Assembly: GCF_028858725.1 (NCBI RefSeq)
Contig: NC_084772.1
Coordinates: 13,399,048-13,463,047, forward strand
Direction: 5' to 3'
Length of the DNA stretch: 64,000 nt
Origin: Colius striatus
Lineage: Eukaryota; Chordata; Aves; Coliiformes; Coliidae
How positions within the stretch are numbered: position 1 is the stretch's first letter; every line of letters starts with the position of its first letter. Shown piece by piece: positions 24,001-36,747 of the stretch. Made by a program: the position numbers and the translations under genes. The notes under the pieces were generated by a model, which had not been told where the DNA came from, ran no database searches, and saw only the letters and a program-made list of their open reading frames with translations.

Positions 24001-27000
24001 CCTCTTACGTAAAACTTAACAAATAATAGGTTCTATGATACCTGTAGGTTTTGGAAGATGTATTTTATCCTTTGTATAGCCCTTTCCATTTTACCTATAT
24101 GTGTAATTGTATTGCCCATATCAATTTCATCAAAATCAGAAGTTCTTTATTTGCACAAAGGGCTCTTGCATGCTGCCTTGCAGTAAACAGTATAGATGAA
24201 AAATGTCAGCTCTCAAAAGTACTGAGAAACTTGGGGGAAGAGGAACATACTTCTGTTTCAGGACACAAGGCAAGAGGTGGCTGGATAGATGAGTAGTTAA
24301 ATCTTGCTTTTGTAAGGAAGTGGCTGCTGTTCATATATTTTCTGCCTCCACCTGCTTAGAGAGGAGCTAGAGATCCTGTCTCCTAGAGAAATAAGAGCCA
24401 TCTTGCTTCTTTGAAGTGGTGATTCCCTTGCAGGCATTCATGAATAAAGGGTATTTCTTATTTGCTATTCAAAAACCTGACTAGAACCGCTCCTGGTGGA
24501 GTTTATGTTTGTGCAACACACAGATCTAATTATTTTTTAATTTTCTTTCACAACCCATTGAAATTTTTTGTTTAATTGTTATTTGGAACTTTTGCGAAGA
24601 TGAAGTTAAATATAAATAAGCTAATGGATAAATAGAATTTTAATCTAGGGTAAATTCACCTTACGTGTGCTTAGAATCATGATAATGCTAGAGTTCTCTC
24701 ACAGGAAACTTCTCTTTTACAAGTCACTTGTACATAGTTAACTGTTGTCCTCTTGTGCATCTGAAAGAACCCCAAGTTTTTCCTTACAGCACGTTGCTGC
24801 GCTTGGCTGAACTTCTCTGGAATTCTAACATTCCTCTGCTGGTCTGCAGGACTTATGGACTGGTTGGTTATATGAGAGTCATCATTAAAGAACATACAGG
24901 TTAGAGGATTTTCTGAGATAAAGACTTTTCAAAAAGGTTTAAAGCTTCCAATACGTAATGCCACTTTGGTTATCTTTTTTTCATCTATCTTGTGATATAT
25001 TTAGTATTTAAGTCCTACATAAGTTGCTGTTCATCACCAGGAGCATTGTTTGAGGAACGCATAGAAATTACAGACTGAAACAAATAGTAAAATTGCAGAT
25101 TATCCTGACATTAAAGTTAACTTACAGCTTTTGAGAGTAAAGCAGTTAATTAAGCAGATGATACACTGCATTTGATCTCTAGCTCTGTTCTGAAGGCTGC
25201 ACATGAGTGAAATGCCTTGTGTAATTTTGTTCACAGTTGTTGAATCTCATCCTGACAATACATTAGAAGATCTGAGACTGGACAAACAGTTTCCAGAACT
25301 GAAGGAACATGTTCAGTCTTATGACTTGGATCATATGGACAAAAAGGTTGGTGTATGTTTTATACGATAAGCTCTGAAACAAATGCAGACATAGAACAGG
25401 AATTCTATGAAAATTACGCTTGGCAGGTGCTTCTTTTTTTGGTGCTGAGTCTCATCTGAGCAGAGGCAACTGCAAAATCAATCACATGTTACTATTTTTG
25501 GCTTCTGCCCCGAACTTTAGAGTCTGCATTTCAATCTTAACAAGTGGCATCTTAGGAAGTACAGAATACTCTTGAACAACTTGATGTTTTGTTAGGTTCA
25601 TTTCCTAGTCACCTTTTTAAATTTTTATGATAACCTGCTGCAGAGATTTGCAGTGTGGTTATTTATGTATAACCTAAGTTCCACTCCAGAAAAATATTGG
25701 ACAACTTATCTCAGCCACGCTTCCTTTAAGTGAAGGGATAATCATGATTTGTTTTATGGTTAGAGAATGATACTTCTGAAGCAAAATCTGGAACCTGGCC
25801 TGTGTTTTTGCTATAGTGGAAGGGATGTTAGGAGTTCACATTGAAAACAGGTTTTCAATTTGTCTTTTTCTCAACTTGACAAAGATTTGTCTGCTCTTCA
25901 ATTACAGGACCATAGCCACACTCCATGGATTGTGATTGTAGCCAAGTATCTAACAAAGTGGTTCAACGAGGTATGTTGCAAAACTGGACAAGTCTTTAGT
26001 CTGTTACTTTGCATGAGTTTTTCTAAACTAGATTGTTTTGGCAATTTGTAACAAATAAAGAAGATAAAGTGGAATAGTTGGAATTTAGTAGTTGGAATTT
26101 AGTAGTCTGAACAGTGAGATTAGTAGTAGATGTTTTAAAAAATCAATGCTTTTATGTTTTTATACTTAGAGAAGTGATCAGTTGCCCAAGAGCTACAAAG
26201 AAAAAGAAGCCTTCAGGGAACTGATTCGGCAAGGTAATTTCTCCTAGGAGTCACATGGTCATACTGGCAGAAATATATAAGGCAATATCTGAAAAACAAT
26301 CAGAAGTTCTGTCAGGGTTGCTTTGATTTTGGTGGGAGGAGAGGCTTTAAGAGAAAATCCTGTGGAATGCCACAAGCACATGCAAAGTCAATGTGCTCTG
26401 TTTGTGATACCAAAGTGATGAGATGCAATTCAGGGGATTGTGTATTTTACTCTTGTTTTTTAAGGTATCTTAAAGAATGAAAACGGGACCCCAGAAGATG
26501 AGGAAAACTTTGAAGAAGCTATAAAAAACGTGAACACGGCATTAAATACCACAGAGGTAAAATAAGCATTTTTATGATAATACTGAAGAAACGTACCTGA
26601 CTTTTTCAGTACGTATTCTGCACTTCTAGGACAGGAATGCCATTTGCAACATTGACATTGAGGTATCCAGAATTAGTACAATTTTTTAAATTGAAGTAAT
26701 ACATAGTAAAATAGACCTAGAGTAGGTGACACTAATTTAGGGAATTGTTTCCCTGCTCCAACAGGGAAGCTACCTTTCCTTCCCAAAGGTTTAAACTCAA
26801 GTATAGAATTTGTCAGTCACCAGGATTCAGTACCAGTATGTTCCTGTCTTAGACTTTGTAAGATTTTCTTTTACATATTAGACTGTAAATTGCTTGTGAA
26901 TTAACAGTCACTGTGCTGTGGATGATGTCTGAGTTAAATACACTACTAGGAGAGAGGTTCAGAAAACATTTGTTGAATTGTGCTGTAATAAAACTGCTTG

Positions 27001-30000
27001 CTATGGTATTTATTCTGTATAGAAATCAGAGTCACACAGGATCACAGAATCTTAAGGGTTGGAAGGGACCTTGAAAGATCATCTAGTCCAACCTCCCTGC
27101 CAGAGCAGGGCCATCTAGACTAGGTCACACAGGAACTCATCCAGGTGGGTTTTGAATGTCTCCAGAGAAGGAAACTCAACAATGCATCTGGGCAGCCCCT
27201 TCCAGTGCTCCCTCACTCTTTGAACAAATTCAGTACTTTCCTCTTGAAGAAACATATGAAGTTCCTTTCATAAAATGATTAAACTTTAAAATTTAGAAAG
27301 TGAAGTTTTATTTGTTTTTATATGATCCTGAAGTAGTAACTCATGGTTTGGAATTGACCTCTGATTGCCATAGTCTCTCAACCATGGTAAGTTGCAAAAG
27401 CTGTGAGATAAAAGCAGATTCTGTGATTCTGTTTAGGTTACATTGCACTTTTATTCAGGCTGTGCTGATCCTTACTTAGACAGGCATGTTAAACCTCACA
27501 AGAAAGCAGCAGGTAAAACTTGTTGCTGACATCTGAGACACTAGAAGCCATGTTCCAGGCTGTTAGTAATTTATTTCAGTTCATGTGCCAGACTGAACTG
27601 CAGCAGTTTAGGAGTCAAACCACACTTTGAAGCCTTTTCGCTTCCTCAACCTTTTTGCTGCTCTGCCTCTAGCAGGTAGAATGGGCAGCTGAATCTGGTA
27701 ATACCTATTGCTGATGCTGCTACATGTTTTTGAAAATTACTCGTATGCAAGATGAAAACAAGGTGAGATTTTGTTTGTAATGTTAATCTTAATCATATGC
27801 ATGTGCCTTGTTCTCAGGCAATGCTACTATTTGACATATGTCTGAGAGGTACTGATGGTGTAAGATTCAGAAGAGACTTTGGTATGAAACTGAGGTTGAG
27901 TAGAGTTGGATCACCTATGTAATAAGTGTTGAGGTAATTGAAGAAATAAAATGTCAAGTAAGTATAAACCCAGTGTATTTTTTTCATAGATTCCAAGATG
28001 TGTTGAAGAGATTTTTAATGATGATCGCTGCATAAATCTCACAGAGCAGGTAATGAGTAATTAAAGGTAAGATTTAAATGTAGAAAGTGCATCATAAATA
28101 ATGTTTGTGTACATGATTATCTCATATGCATTTGTAGTCACCCTCATTCTGGATTTTGTGTCGAGCTGTGAAGGAATTTGTGGCAAGTGAGGGTCAAGGA
28201 AGCTTACCTCTCCGGGGCACCATTCCTGATATGATAGCAGACTCCAATAAATTTATCAAATTGCAAAATGTGTAAGTATACAATTTTTTCTTTAGTAGAT
28301 ATTAATGATAATAAATGATGATTGCTTCAGACCTCACAAGATGCATGAATTTTAGTATTAAAAAAAAATAAGTATGTCTGTGGGGTGAGGAGGGATGTGG
28401 AAAGCATGGCAGGCTGGGACTCTGTTCCCTATATAGATTCTATCTGCTGTTCAGACCAGGACTTCAGCTTACAGTGCATCCTAGTTTCCTAAATGATTGT
28501 ATTTCTTATTTTCAGATCTAGTCAAGACCTTCCTATAGATAGTAGTTCCCACAGCACAGCTACTGCTGTCCAAAGCAAATTGTTGCTTAAACATGACTTT
28601 TGTTTGTTTCACCTCAATATGTTTGTCAACTTCATTATAGAAATTCTAGTTTCCTACATATTTGGTTTTAAATACTTAGTTCTAATAAATGTCTTTTTGA
28701 AGGGGTTGTTTGATGGGTAAGGAAGAGTATGAATAAACATTAACTTCAATTTTAAACAGCATCAGTCACATCTTCCTGTGTCCTCAATGGGAACTTAATG
28801 TTCCTGTGCACCCTGGGCATGATTCAAAGTGTTGGGCCAAGAAGCCTTTCATACAATGTTATCACATTTTCTTTGCAGTTAATTGATCCTTCCTCCTTTT
28901 ATTTGTAAAATGGAGCAATGTCTTGCAGAATATTGCTAAATGCATTGTCTGTGTAATTGTGCTGTTGAACTGTTCAGATTGTTCTAATAGGTTTTGTTTG
29001 TTTCTCCATAGATTCTGAAACGCAGCCTCTATTAGAAAAAGGATTGTGGGCCTTAATACTGTTTACCAATTGAAATGAATTTGTAATTTTGGAGGTGCAT
29101 TTCCCAGAAATGTGACAAAAAACATTAAGAATATTGATATAAAAATATAAATCTGTTACGTGTCCAAAATAATTGATTGCTGTTGCTTCATGGGAGTTAC
29201 TCTGTATAATGACAGTAAAGCCAAAAACTTGTTATTTTGCTAAATGAAACCATAATTGCTTGAATTTGCATAGACACCCCAATTTGTAAATCTGAATTCT
29301 ATAAGATTGAGTTCTGAATATCCAGAACAGATAAAAGAGTTACAGTTCCTTAAAGTGAGCTCTGAAATTGAATTTTATGAAATACCGTGTTGTTGAGAAG
29401 TTTACATTGTCATGGGCCTTAATGGAGGTAATAAACCATGGCTACAAACACTAAAATACAGAAATGTATGAAATGGTAGAAACCCATTGAAGGACATATG
29501 GCTGTTGTTGTAAAACCGTTTCATATTCTTCCTCTGACTGTTTTTAGTAATACTTTTAACTGGTTTCTAAGCCACACGTTAAGTGAGCAGCTCAGCCATG
29601 CCAAGCTGCCCTTCAGGGAGGTAGTAAGTGCATTCATGGCATTGAGGTTGCTCTGTCCCATTCATGGGGCCATTATTTTGTGGTTTTAATATATAGCAAA
29701 AAGAAACAGTCTTCAAAGAAGTCAGTGGCTTTATGTTGTAATTATTAAGACTTCTGTTTAAAGATCCCTTCCAACCCTACCATTCTATGATTCTTTGTTA
29801 TTAACAGATACCGTGAAAAAGCAAAGAAGGATATTGCTGCTGTGGGTAACCATGCTGCTAAATTGTTACAATCCCTTGGAAAGGTAATTACCAACATGTG
29901 GCCATTCTGTAGTCACAGGAGACAGATAGAAAAGAAGGTTTAATTACCTCATTCTATTCAAAAGATTTAACTAAATTCCAATGAAATTTAATATTTGTGG

Positions 30001-33000
30001 TTTGTTTTATTTATCACTTTTGGTTTGGTCATATAAAAGTAGAAGGCATACAGGGATATATTACTTATAATGAAAGGTAACTTTTTCTTTTACAAGAACA
30101 ACCAGTTATTTCACAATTAATATATGCTGTCTCTGAAGATATAAATTCTCTGGTCACTGTATGTACTGGAATGAGTATATTCTCTCTTTTAGGCACCTGA
30201 ATCTATTTCAGAGAGAGAATTAAAATTGCTCTGTGAGTATGCTTGGATTTTGTTGTCATGTGTGTGCAAATAATGAAGTAATCAAAAATTCTTTAATGGT
30301 AATGAGTAGTTAATCAGTAACTCAGTATTTGAATTTTTCAGTTAAATGCTTATTAGTTGCATCCCTCATCTTCAGTAACAGCATTCATCATCTCTGCGTA
30401 GTGAATCTATAAAGCTTGACTTTTAAAAGACAGGATATTTTTTCAGGTCCAAAGAACGTGTAGCAGATGTCCTCTGCTTTCTGTGTTAAGTACTTAACCA
30501 CTGATGCCCATTCTGTCATAGTGACTTCAGCGTGCAGGCTCTGTAAATTTCTGGTAGTCTGAAAAGGTGGAACAGTGATGCAGTGAGTAGTACTTTTGAT
30601 GGCATTTTAGGTTGTGTCTGTTCTGGATCTGTACACATCCACACAGCAACCTGGCTAAGTCTTCCTGCAAATGGGAGAGTTTCCTGTAAGCATGTAGCCA
30701 AGAGTACACTGCCTCTGCCTTGGTGTGTTATTTGTTGGGAGTTTTGAGAACCTCGCAGTAGTAGCTGCACACTGGGTTGTGTCATATCAATGATACTGGA
30801 GAGGAACTTTGTCCTGCTTGTAGCTGTACAGTTAAAATGAGAGTATGTGAGACAGTGACAGGTGTAGCAGAAAATGAAAAGAAACTGTGTTCATTTGCAG
30901 CATGGAAAGGGAAAACATGATGATGACAGCTGTGACTGAATTGCTTTAGAACAGCTACACACCTTGTGAGCTGTTACATTAACATGTTGGATTGGTTTAG
31001 ATTCTAGAAATAGATACACACAAAGTATTCCAATAAAATACTTGTGATTGTAGACCTAGATGTAGTTTAATAAGATTTTATGACAGCAAGCTACTGGGAG
31101 AAATAGGAAAGTGTTAAATGAAATTATAATCAATTTTGGTCTTAACACATCAGAGATACGGATTTAGAAAGGTTTAGTAACTGGTGACACATTCAAGAAG
31201 GTAATGCTCTCCTTTCTGTGCACTTCTTTTAGGCAGCAACTCGGCTTTTCTCCGAGTAGTACGATGTAGATCTCTGTCTGAAGAGTACGGTTTAAACACT
31301 TTTAACAAGGATGAAATCAGTAAGTACTCTTTTTTTTGGCACACGCTCCAATTGGATTTGGTTTTGTGATCAAAAAGGGTTACATCCTCCATGTTCTGTC
31401 TCATTATTCAGTTTTGTAATTTGGCATCAACTGGAACTGTGGGATTTTTTTCAAGTCTAGAGTGTTGAATTTGATTTGATTTTGAAAGTTAAAGAATGAC
31501 CTGGGAGGCTTGCACATGTTTTAGGGTTTTTTTCTTGTAGATATGATTTCTGATAGCATATAAATAAAACATTGTTTTCTTCAAATTTCTCTTTTCTGTA
31601 TATTAGTTATGTCTGACAGAGCTGTAAAGGTGCTCTCATCTGATCAAAGCTATGAGAACAATTGTCTTGGTCCCTCTCAGCTTATCTTTTCAGGATGTGA
31701 ACTAGCGAACTACTTACTTAATACTGCATTTTCTTTTTGAACCTGCATTTAAAAAAAAAAGCTGTATATACTTTGTGTGTACATCTGTGTTGTAATATTT
31801 ATCATTTAAGTGAAAGCCTATTGAATTAGTTGGTGATATGTAATGTGATTTCAGTAGTAGTTAGCATCTAGAAAAACTACTGAGCTGTATGTTGAGGGAT
31901 TTAGGAAATTGTTTACATTGATAGTTAAATATATGAAGCAAGCATTTCAAATCCTAAAATGGTAACTGAGGAATATCCCATTTAATGTTACAGCAGCTGT
32001 CGGAGTTGAAATGTGAATATCTTCACTGAACAGCTTGTATCAAATACATATAATATGCTTTTGTCATATACGTCAGAGTCAAAATTACGTTGTTGACTGA
32101 TTGAGATTCCCAGTTGCAGGTTGTTAAGATTTCTTTTTAGTGCAATTTTTACAGTGTAAGCACATGGGAAATACTTGTTCTCTTTTTTCCATTTCATCAG
32201 TACCAGCTAACAAGTTTACTTGCTCTTTTCAGTTTCACGTATGGATAACCCTGACAGTGAAATAGTGCTGTACTTGATGCTACGGGCTGTAGATAGATTT
32301 TATAAGCAGCATGGTAGATATCCAGGTATGTTAATGACAGTGTTACTTAACATCATTAAAAGAAATACAAAGATCCAAAGTTACTATGTTATAAACTGCA
32401 AATAAAGCATTAGTTGTGGTTTTGTTTCCATGTGAATATAACTTTAAGAATAAGAAAATTGGTGAGAATTTTTTCTCTTTGGGAACTTGAGGAATTTATT
32501 CATTTGTACCACTAAAATGGGTTGCATGGGTTATGACTAGATTAAGCTGTGCAGTAATATGCCATTATCATGAGTTCCTTTGACAGAATATTAAGTTCTT
32601 ATTAGTCTGGTATTAATAATCTAATATATTAATCATCTTAGAAACTTTTCATATTTAAAAAAATACTTATGCTGCCATTTAAACCCATTAACGTGGACTA
32701 TGATGTTACAGTTCTGTGATGGTAACTTGTTTTCCAGGTGTCTACAACTACCAGGTAGAAGATGATATTGGAAAACTAAAATCATGCCTTACTGCTTTCT
32801 TACAAGAACATGGGTTGTCTGTAGTTGTGAAAGATGACTATGTTAATGAGTTGTAAGTATTACGTCTTAAGTGTCACACTGTCAGTAAAACTGACCTGGA
32901 AATACTAACTGTTACTTTGCTCTCCAGTTGTCGCTACGGAGCTGCTGAGCCACATGCGATTGCTGCCTTCATGGGAGGTAAGAATGTCATTGTATTTCTA

Positions 33001-33805
33001 GGGTTCATAGAAACAAACCAGCCTGCTGTGATATGTACTTGAGTCAGAATCTCTACTCTTTTAATTTGCATTGTCAGAGTAAAGACTGTAAGCACAGACT
33101 GTAGTGAAAGATAGTATTAGAATAAAATCCTCTCACCTTGCTTCTCCAGGTGTGGACAAAGCAAGTGTTTCAAGTCAGTAAAATAAAGCAAATAAGTAAT
33201 CTATTCTAGTAGCTTATAAATGTGTTTTAAATGCCTGAAAGATGCTTTGAGTTTTAAGAAAAAAGGAAAGTATTACTAATTGTAGCAATATTAAAATGGA
33301 CACAGTACACGTCGTCCTTTAATACAATATACTTCTTTTGGGTATCAATTAAATATAAATAGTTGTGATGGCAGTCTAATTGTACTCTTTTTTTAAACTG
33401 AACTTCTCAGTTTAATTTAGGGAAGTCATAACCTGCATGGGTCTGTCTGCTCACTCAGTTTTACTCTGTGTACATGGAGAGAGAAAGTATGTACAGCAAT
33501 GTATACGTAAAGCTAACTTGAAGTAACAGCTTTCAGAGCCTCTTGCTAGTACTGAAAGGCATTTTTTTTTCTGCTAGGAGTTGTATCAGGCACCTTCAAA
33601 ATAATTTCAGTGTAATGAGTTCTAAATAGATAACATTCTTTTACTTATTTTTAAATATGACCTGCTAACTACCTTTTTATTTTTTTCTTTTACAGGAGCT
33701 GCTGCCCAGGAGGTTATCAAAGTCATTACAGGGCAGTTTGTCATTTTTAATAACACCTATATTTACAGTGGAATGTCACAGACTTCAGCAACTTTGCAGC
33801 TGTAG
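20626..33805 (+). CDS. NAE1: NEDD8-activating enzyme E1 regulatory subunit, complete, 20 coding exons
   Basis: NAE1 (APP-BP1) pairs with UBA3 to adenylate NEDD8 and load it onto the E2 enzymes for cullin neddylation. The catalytic cysteine is in UBA3, not here. Exons: 20626-20681, 21566-21669, 21757-21817, 22682-22712, 23324-23395, 23651-23730, 24790-24899, 25237-25346, 25908-25970, 26170-26233, 26465-26556, 27990-28049, 28138-28271, 29808-29883, 30193-30232, 31233-31319, 32233-32325, 32738-32852, 32928-32977 and 33696-33805. All phases match; the sum is 1608 nt, giving 535 aa (human 534). The protein starts [20 protein letters not shown], continues [20 protein letters not shown] (the ThiF/UBA fold), contains [16 protein letters not shown] and ends [13 protein letters not shown]. 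This start is in good context and aligns with the human N-terminus. Identification is secure. Confidence 0.97.
27040..27250 (-). mobile_element. CR1 LINE, 3' end fragment (antisense)
   Basis: Read on the plus strand it begins ATCACAGAATCTTAAGGGTT and continues with GGAAGGGACCTTGAAAGATC, ATCTAGTCCAACC and GGGCAGCCCCTTCCAG. This is the reverse complement of the CR1 3' region, so the element lies on the minus strand with its 3' tip at about 27040. It sits in NAE1 intron 11, opposite to the gene. Confidence 0.92.
29757..29796 (+). mobile_element. CR1 LINE, extreme 3' tip
   Basis: AGATCCCTTCCAACCCTACC followed by ATTCTATGATTCT is the terminal segment of CR1 in plus orientation. Only about 40 bp remain. 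It ends about a dozen bases before the acceptor of NAE1 exon 14 (29808). Confidence 0.8.
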
Positions 33806-33904
33806 GATAAGAGTCTTGCATTTGTTACCACCAGGCCCTGCTGCTGCATCCTGTAAATACTGTGGTGGCCTGCCACTGCCTGGACTGTTGTGTATTACTT
33901 ATGA

Positions 33905-33969
33905 ATTAAAGTTCTTTTATTTGTAATCATTTTATCTTCTTTTTTTTTTTTTTTCTGAGGTCAAATAAA
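33905..33969 (+). terminator. polyadenylation signals of NAE1
   Basis: ATTAAA at 33905-33910 lies 100 nt after the NAE1 stop and is followed by a T-rich stretch. A canonical AATAAA follows at 33964-33969. Either would give a very short 3' untranslated region. Which is used cannot be told from the sequence. Confidence 0.55.
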
Positions 33970-34329
33970 ATCATACTAAACGCTGAGTTGTCTTTTGCAA
34001 AAGCTGCTCTTCAGATGAAGGGGAGAAGACTTGCATAATGTCAGGAAAGGCTAGTGTACCTATGATGATCTGAGGATCTAGCTGAGTTGAGCTAAGGGAA
34101 GCTGTAATACTTTTTACTGAGTTCAAGGACATTAGGGAAGGGGACTGTGTCCCTGTCAGCTTGTTACTTTCACCTGTATTCATCTAGTAAAAGATTATTT
34201 CTCTTGCACCCTTTGTGTGCGGCAAATGTGGAGTGATGGCTACCTGCATTTTGGGGCATTGTCGTAGTTTCCAAACTCTGGAGTTGGGAAACTGAGGTGC
34301 ACTGGAAACGAAGGGATTTCCCCCTGCGT

Positions 34330-34570
34330 TGGACCCGCAGCCGTGCTAAGGTCGGTACCGGTCGGGGAAAGTCCGAGGGGCGCCGGGCCGTGGCGGTGCC
34401 GCCAGCGCGGGGTGGCGGCTGAGGGAAGGGGGCGGCCCGCGCGCGGCGGGCGGGAAAGGCGCGCGCATGAGGGCGGCGCGCAGCCTCGCTCCCCTCAGGC
34501 CGGCGCGGCGGGGAGTGCCGCGGCCCTTGGCGGCAGCGCACGGTCACGCCCACTGCCGCAACAACTGGTA
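34330..34570. promoter_or_regulatory. short CpG island, probable TERB1 promoter
   Basis: A compact GC- and CpG-rich block lies 0.4 kb past the NAE1 polyadenylation signals and 2.2 kb before the first TERB1 coding exon. That exon has an acceptor before its start codon (AG at 36721-36722), so an upstream non-coding exon must exist, and this island is the natural place. The exact first exon and donor were not resolved; GCAG followed by GTAGAA near 34611 is one possible donor. Confidence 0.6.
34449..34457 (+). promoter_or_regulatory. E2F/E2F6-type site GGCGGGAAA
   Basis: GGCGGGAAA lies in the presumed TERB1 promoter island. The same core is the E2F6 element through which the PRC1.6 complex silences many meiosis genes in somatic cells. 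TERB1 is germline-specific in mammals, so such a site would fit, but the motif is short and also binds other E2F proteins. Confidence 0.4.
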
Positions 34571-34611
34571 GCTTTTCCCATCTTGATATTCCACACCCTT
34601 CCCCAACGCAG

Positions 34612-36722
34612 GTAGAAGAATGCTTCTGCTGTTTCTTCTTTAGATGATTGTCCCTTCTTTTTTTAAAAAAAGTCTTTAGATGTTCTTTCCTGTCTCTGTT
34701 CGGGATGGCCTGAAGTACTGCTGCAGACTACTTCAAAGCCGAACTCTGATGAGCTATAAATCATATACGAGAGGGAGGAGGGGTGGGATGAGTGCTGAAA
34801 TAGCACTGGAAGACTTCAAAGCTCTGGTACACTAACAGCCTTTCTTAAAAGCTAGCGGGCCAACAGCTGCCTCAAGCTGCAGGTGGTTTTGATTCTAATA
34901 GGACACCAACAATTCCAACATACAGGGTTTTGTCACTGGCTTTTAAAAAGGAAAAATACTGTCATGGCTGTGTGGGGCCAAGCCCAGCAGCACAGGCCTT
35001 GGCTAACTGGGGATGTTCCCTCTCTAACCTGCATAGGTCTCTATAAGTTTGAGCTGTGTGCTCTAGTGCTGCTGAACAACCAATGTATCTGCAGGCCAAT
35101 GTATCTGCACTTTTTTTGAACACTGTTTTTGAAGTTTGAAGGGAAGTTACTGGGTTATTTTCCATAGCTGATGGGGGAAGAGATAATCTGTTTTATATCC
35201 AAGTTTTGCCAGAAGTCTGTTGCAACAAATCTTGTCATTTATCTTTTTATCTTTGCCCTGTGATGCAACAACAAAGTTGAGCTATTTGCATTTTAATGTA
35301 GGCTAATGTAAGTATTATTTTGTGTACCTTCTGTATACTGCAAAACCAAAAGAGCCTGTTAAGGTCAAGGCATATGTTTCTATAGTGTTTAAATTAGCTT
35401 CTACTTCTTATATTAAAGGTTCTTTAATTGTGTAAATATGTATTTAATTTATGAAATTAGCTCTAAAGAGACCTCGTTTGTATAGCTTTTCTTTTGTTAA
35501 GGAATATGTAGGTAGGTTCTATTTACTTCGGCTAGCAGTGATATCAGTAGCGGCAAAAACAGGCATGAAGAGTTCTAAGCTTTCTGCTATTGTGGCAGGG
35601 TTAGTTTTACAAGAAAATGGAATGCATATATATTACCACTTCTGTAAAGGTAAAGGAAGATGAAGTCTTTTGCTGTGAAAACACGTTTCACCAGTGCTGC
35701 TATAAGGATGTGTTTGGACTATTTGAACTAATAGAACCAGCAAGGAATGGAAAAAGTAATGGGAATCATCAGTAACTATAAATGGAACCCAGGGCTTGCT
35801 ATCTTCATTAAAATGACACTGACATTTCTTAGATCCTTTTGGTCTAATTTGAGAAGGATAACTAATTCATTATTAAGCTAGATTTATCCCCAATTCTGAT
35901 TTTCTACCTGGAGCTGAATAATTTTTGAGAGATTGAAATAGGTTACCGTGACTCTTGCATCAACTTCTCTTTATGTCTGGGACTTGGGTCATGGTTAAGA
36001 GACCGTCTTTGTGCTTCCAAACCGAATTTCACTCAGACTGCTGCTCAACTAACTCTTAGATGCTAACACATGAGGTTTATGTAGAATCAATGTTGTGGGT
36101 TTTTCTGGTTTACATGGTTCATATAATGTGTTAACTTCTGTGGTGAACTAAAATTCTCACTTTAAGAAATAATATATCAGTTCATGCTCATTGTCTTTGA
36201 TTCTGATTAGTAGCGCTACAACAATATAGTTATGATTTAGTACCTCACTGGGTAGCAGAAGGAGACTGAATGTTTTATAGTGGGTATCGGACACATTTGA
36301 TCCTCTACATAACGTTTTTTGCTGGTCTTACAGCCAGATGTTGCTTGATGACAAAGTTTTCAACGTTTTGTATGTAAAATTGGATCAGATTTATTGTGAT
36401 GACACAGCAATAGATAGATTTTCAGTGACAGGGACATTTTTTATGCCTGTCAGTGGTAGCATCAAATGCCTGAATTCAGAAAAATCTGCGCTTTCAGAAC
36501 ATAGTAACATGTTAGTAACAAATGCAGTGTTACTATAAAACTATATTTTGAAAGAAGATCTTTGCTGTGCAAGAGCATATTAAACTCAGTGTGTGTCAGA
36601 GATAGTGTAAAACCAGAAAATTAGAGTGTGTTTTAAGAAAAAATACTTAATTTAAACTCCATATGATATTATAAACACTGCTAATCAACATAGAAAATAA
36701 CATTTTTTTCTTGTCATTGTAG
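34612..36722 (+). other. presumed 5' intron of TERB1
   Basis: No conserved coding exon is seen between the CpG island and the first TERB1 coding exon. The sequence is AT-rich. A CTTACAG acceptor-like site near 36331 could precede an alternative leader exon, without further support. Confidence 0.4.
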
Positions 36723-36747
36723 AACAAGAACAGGGGTACAACCGAAA

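Noticed and set aside
24677-24895. 72-codon antisense frame
   Set aside because: It is the complement of NAE1 exon 7 and adjoining intron, with no independent support.
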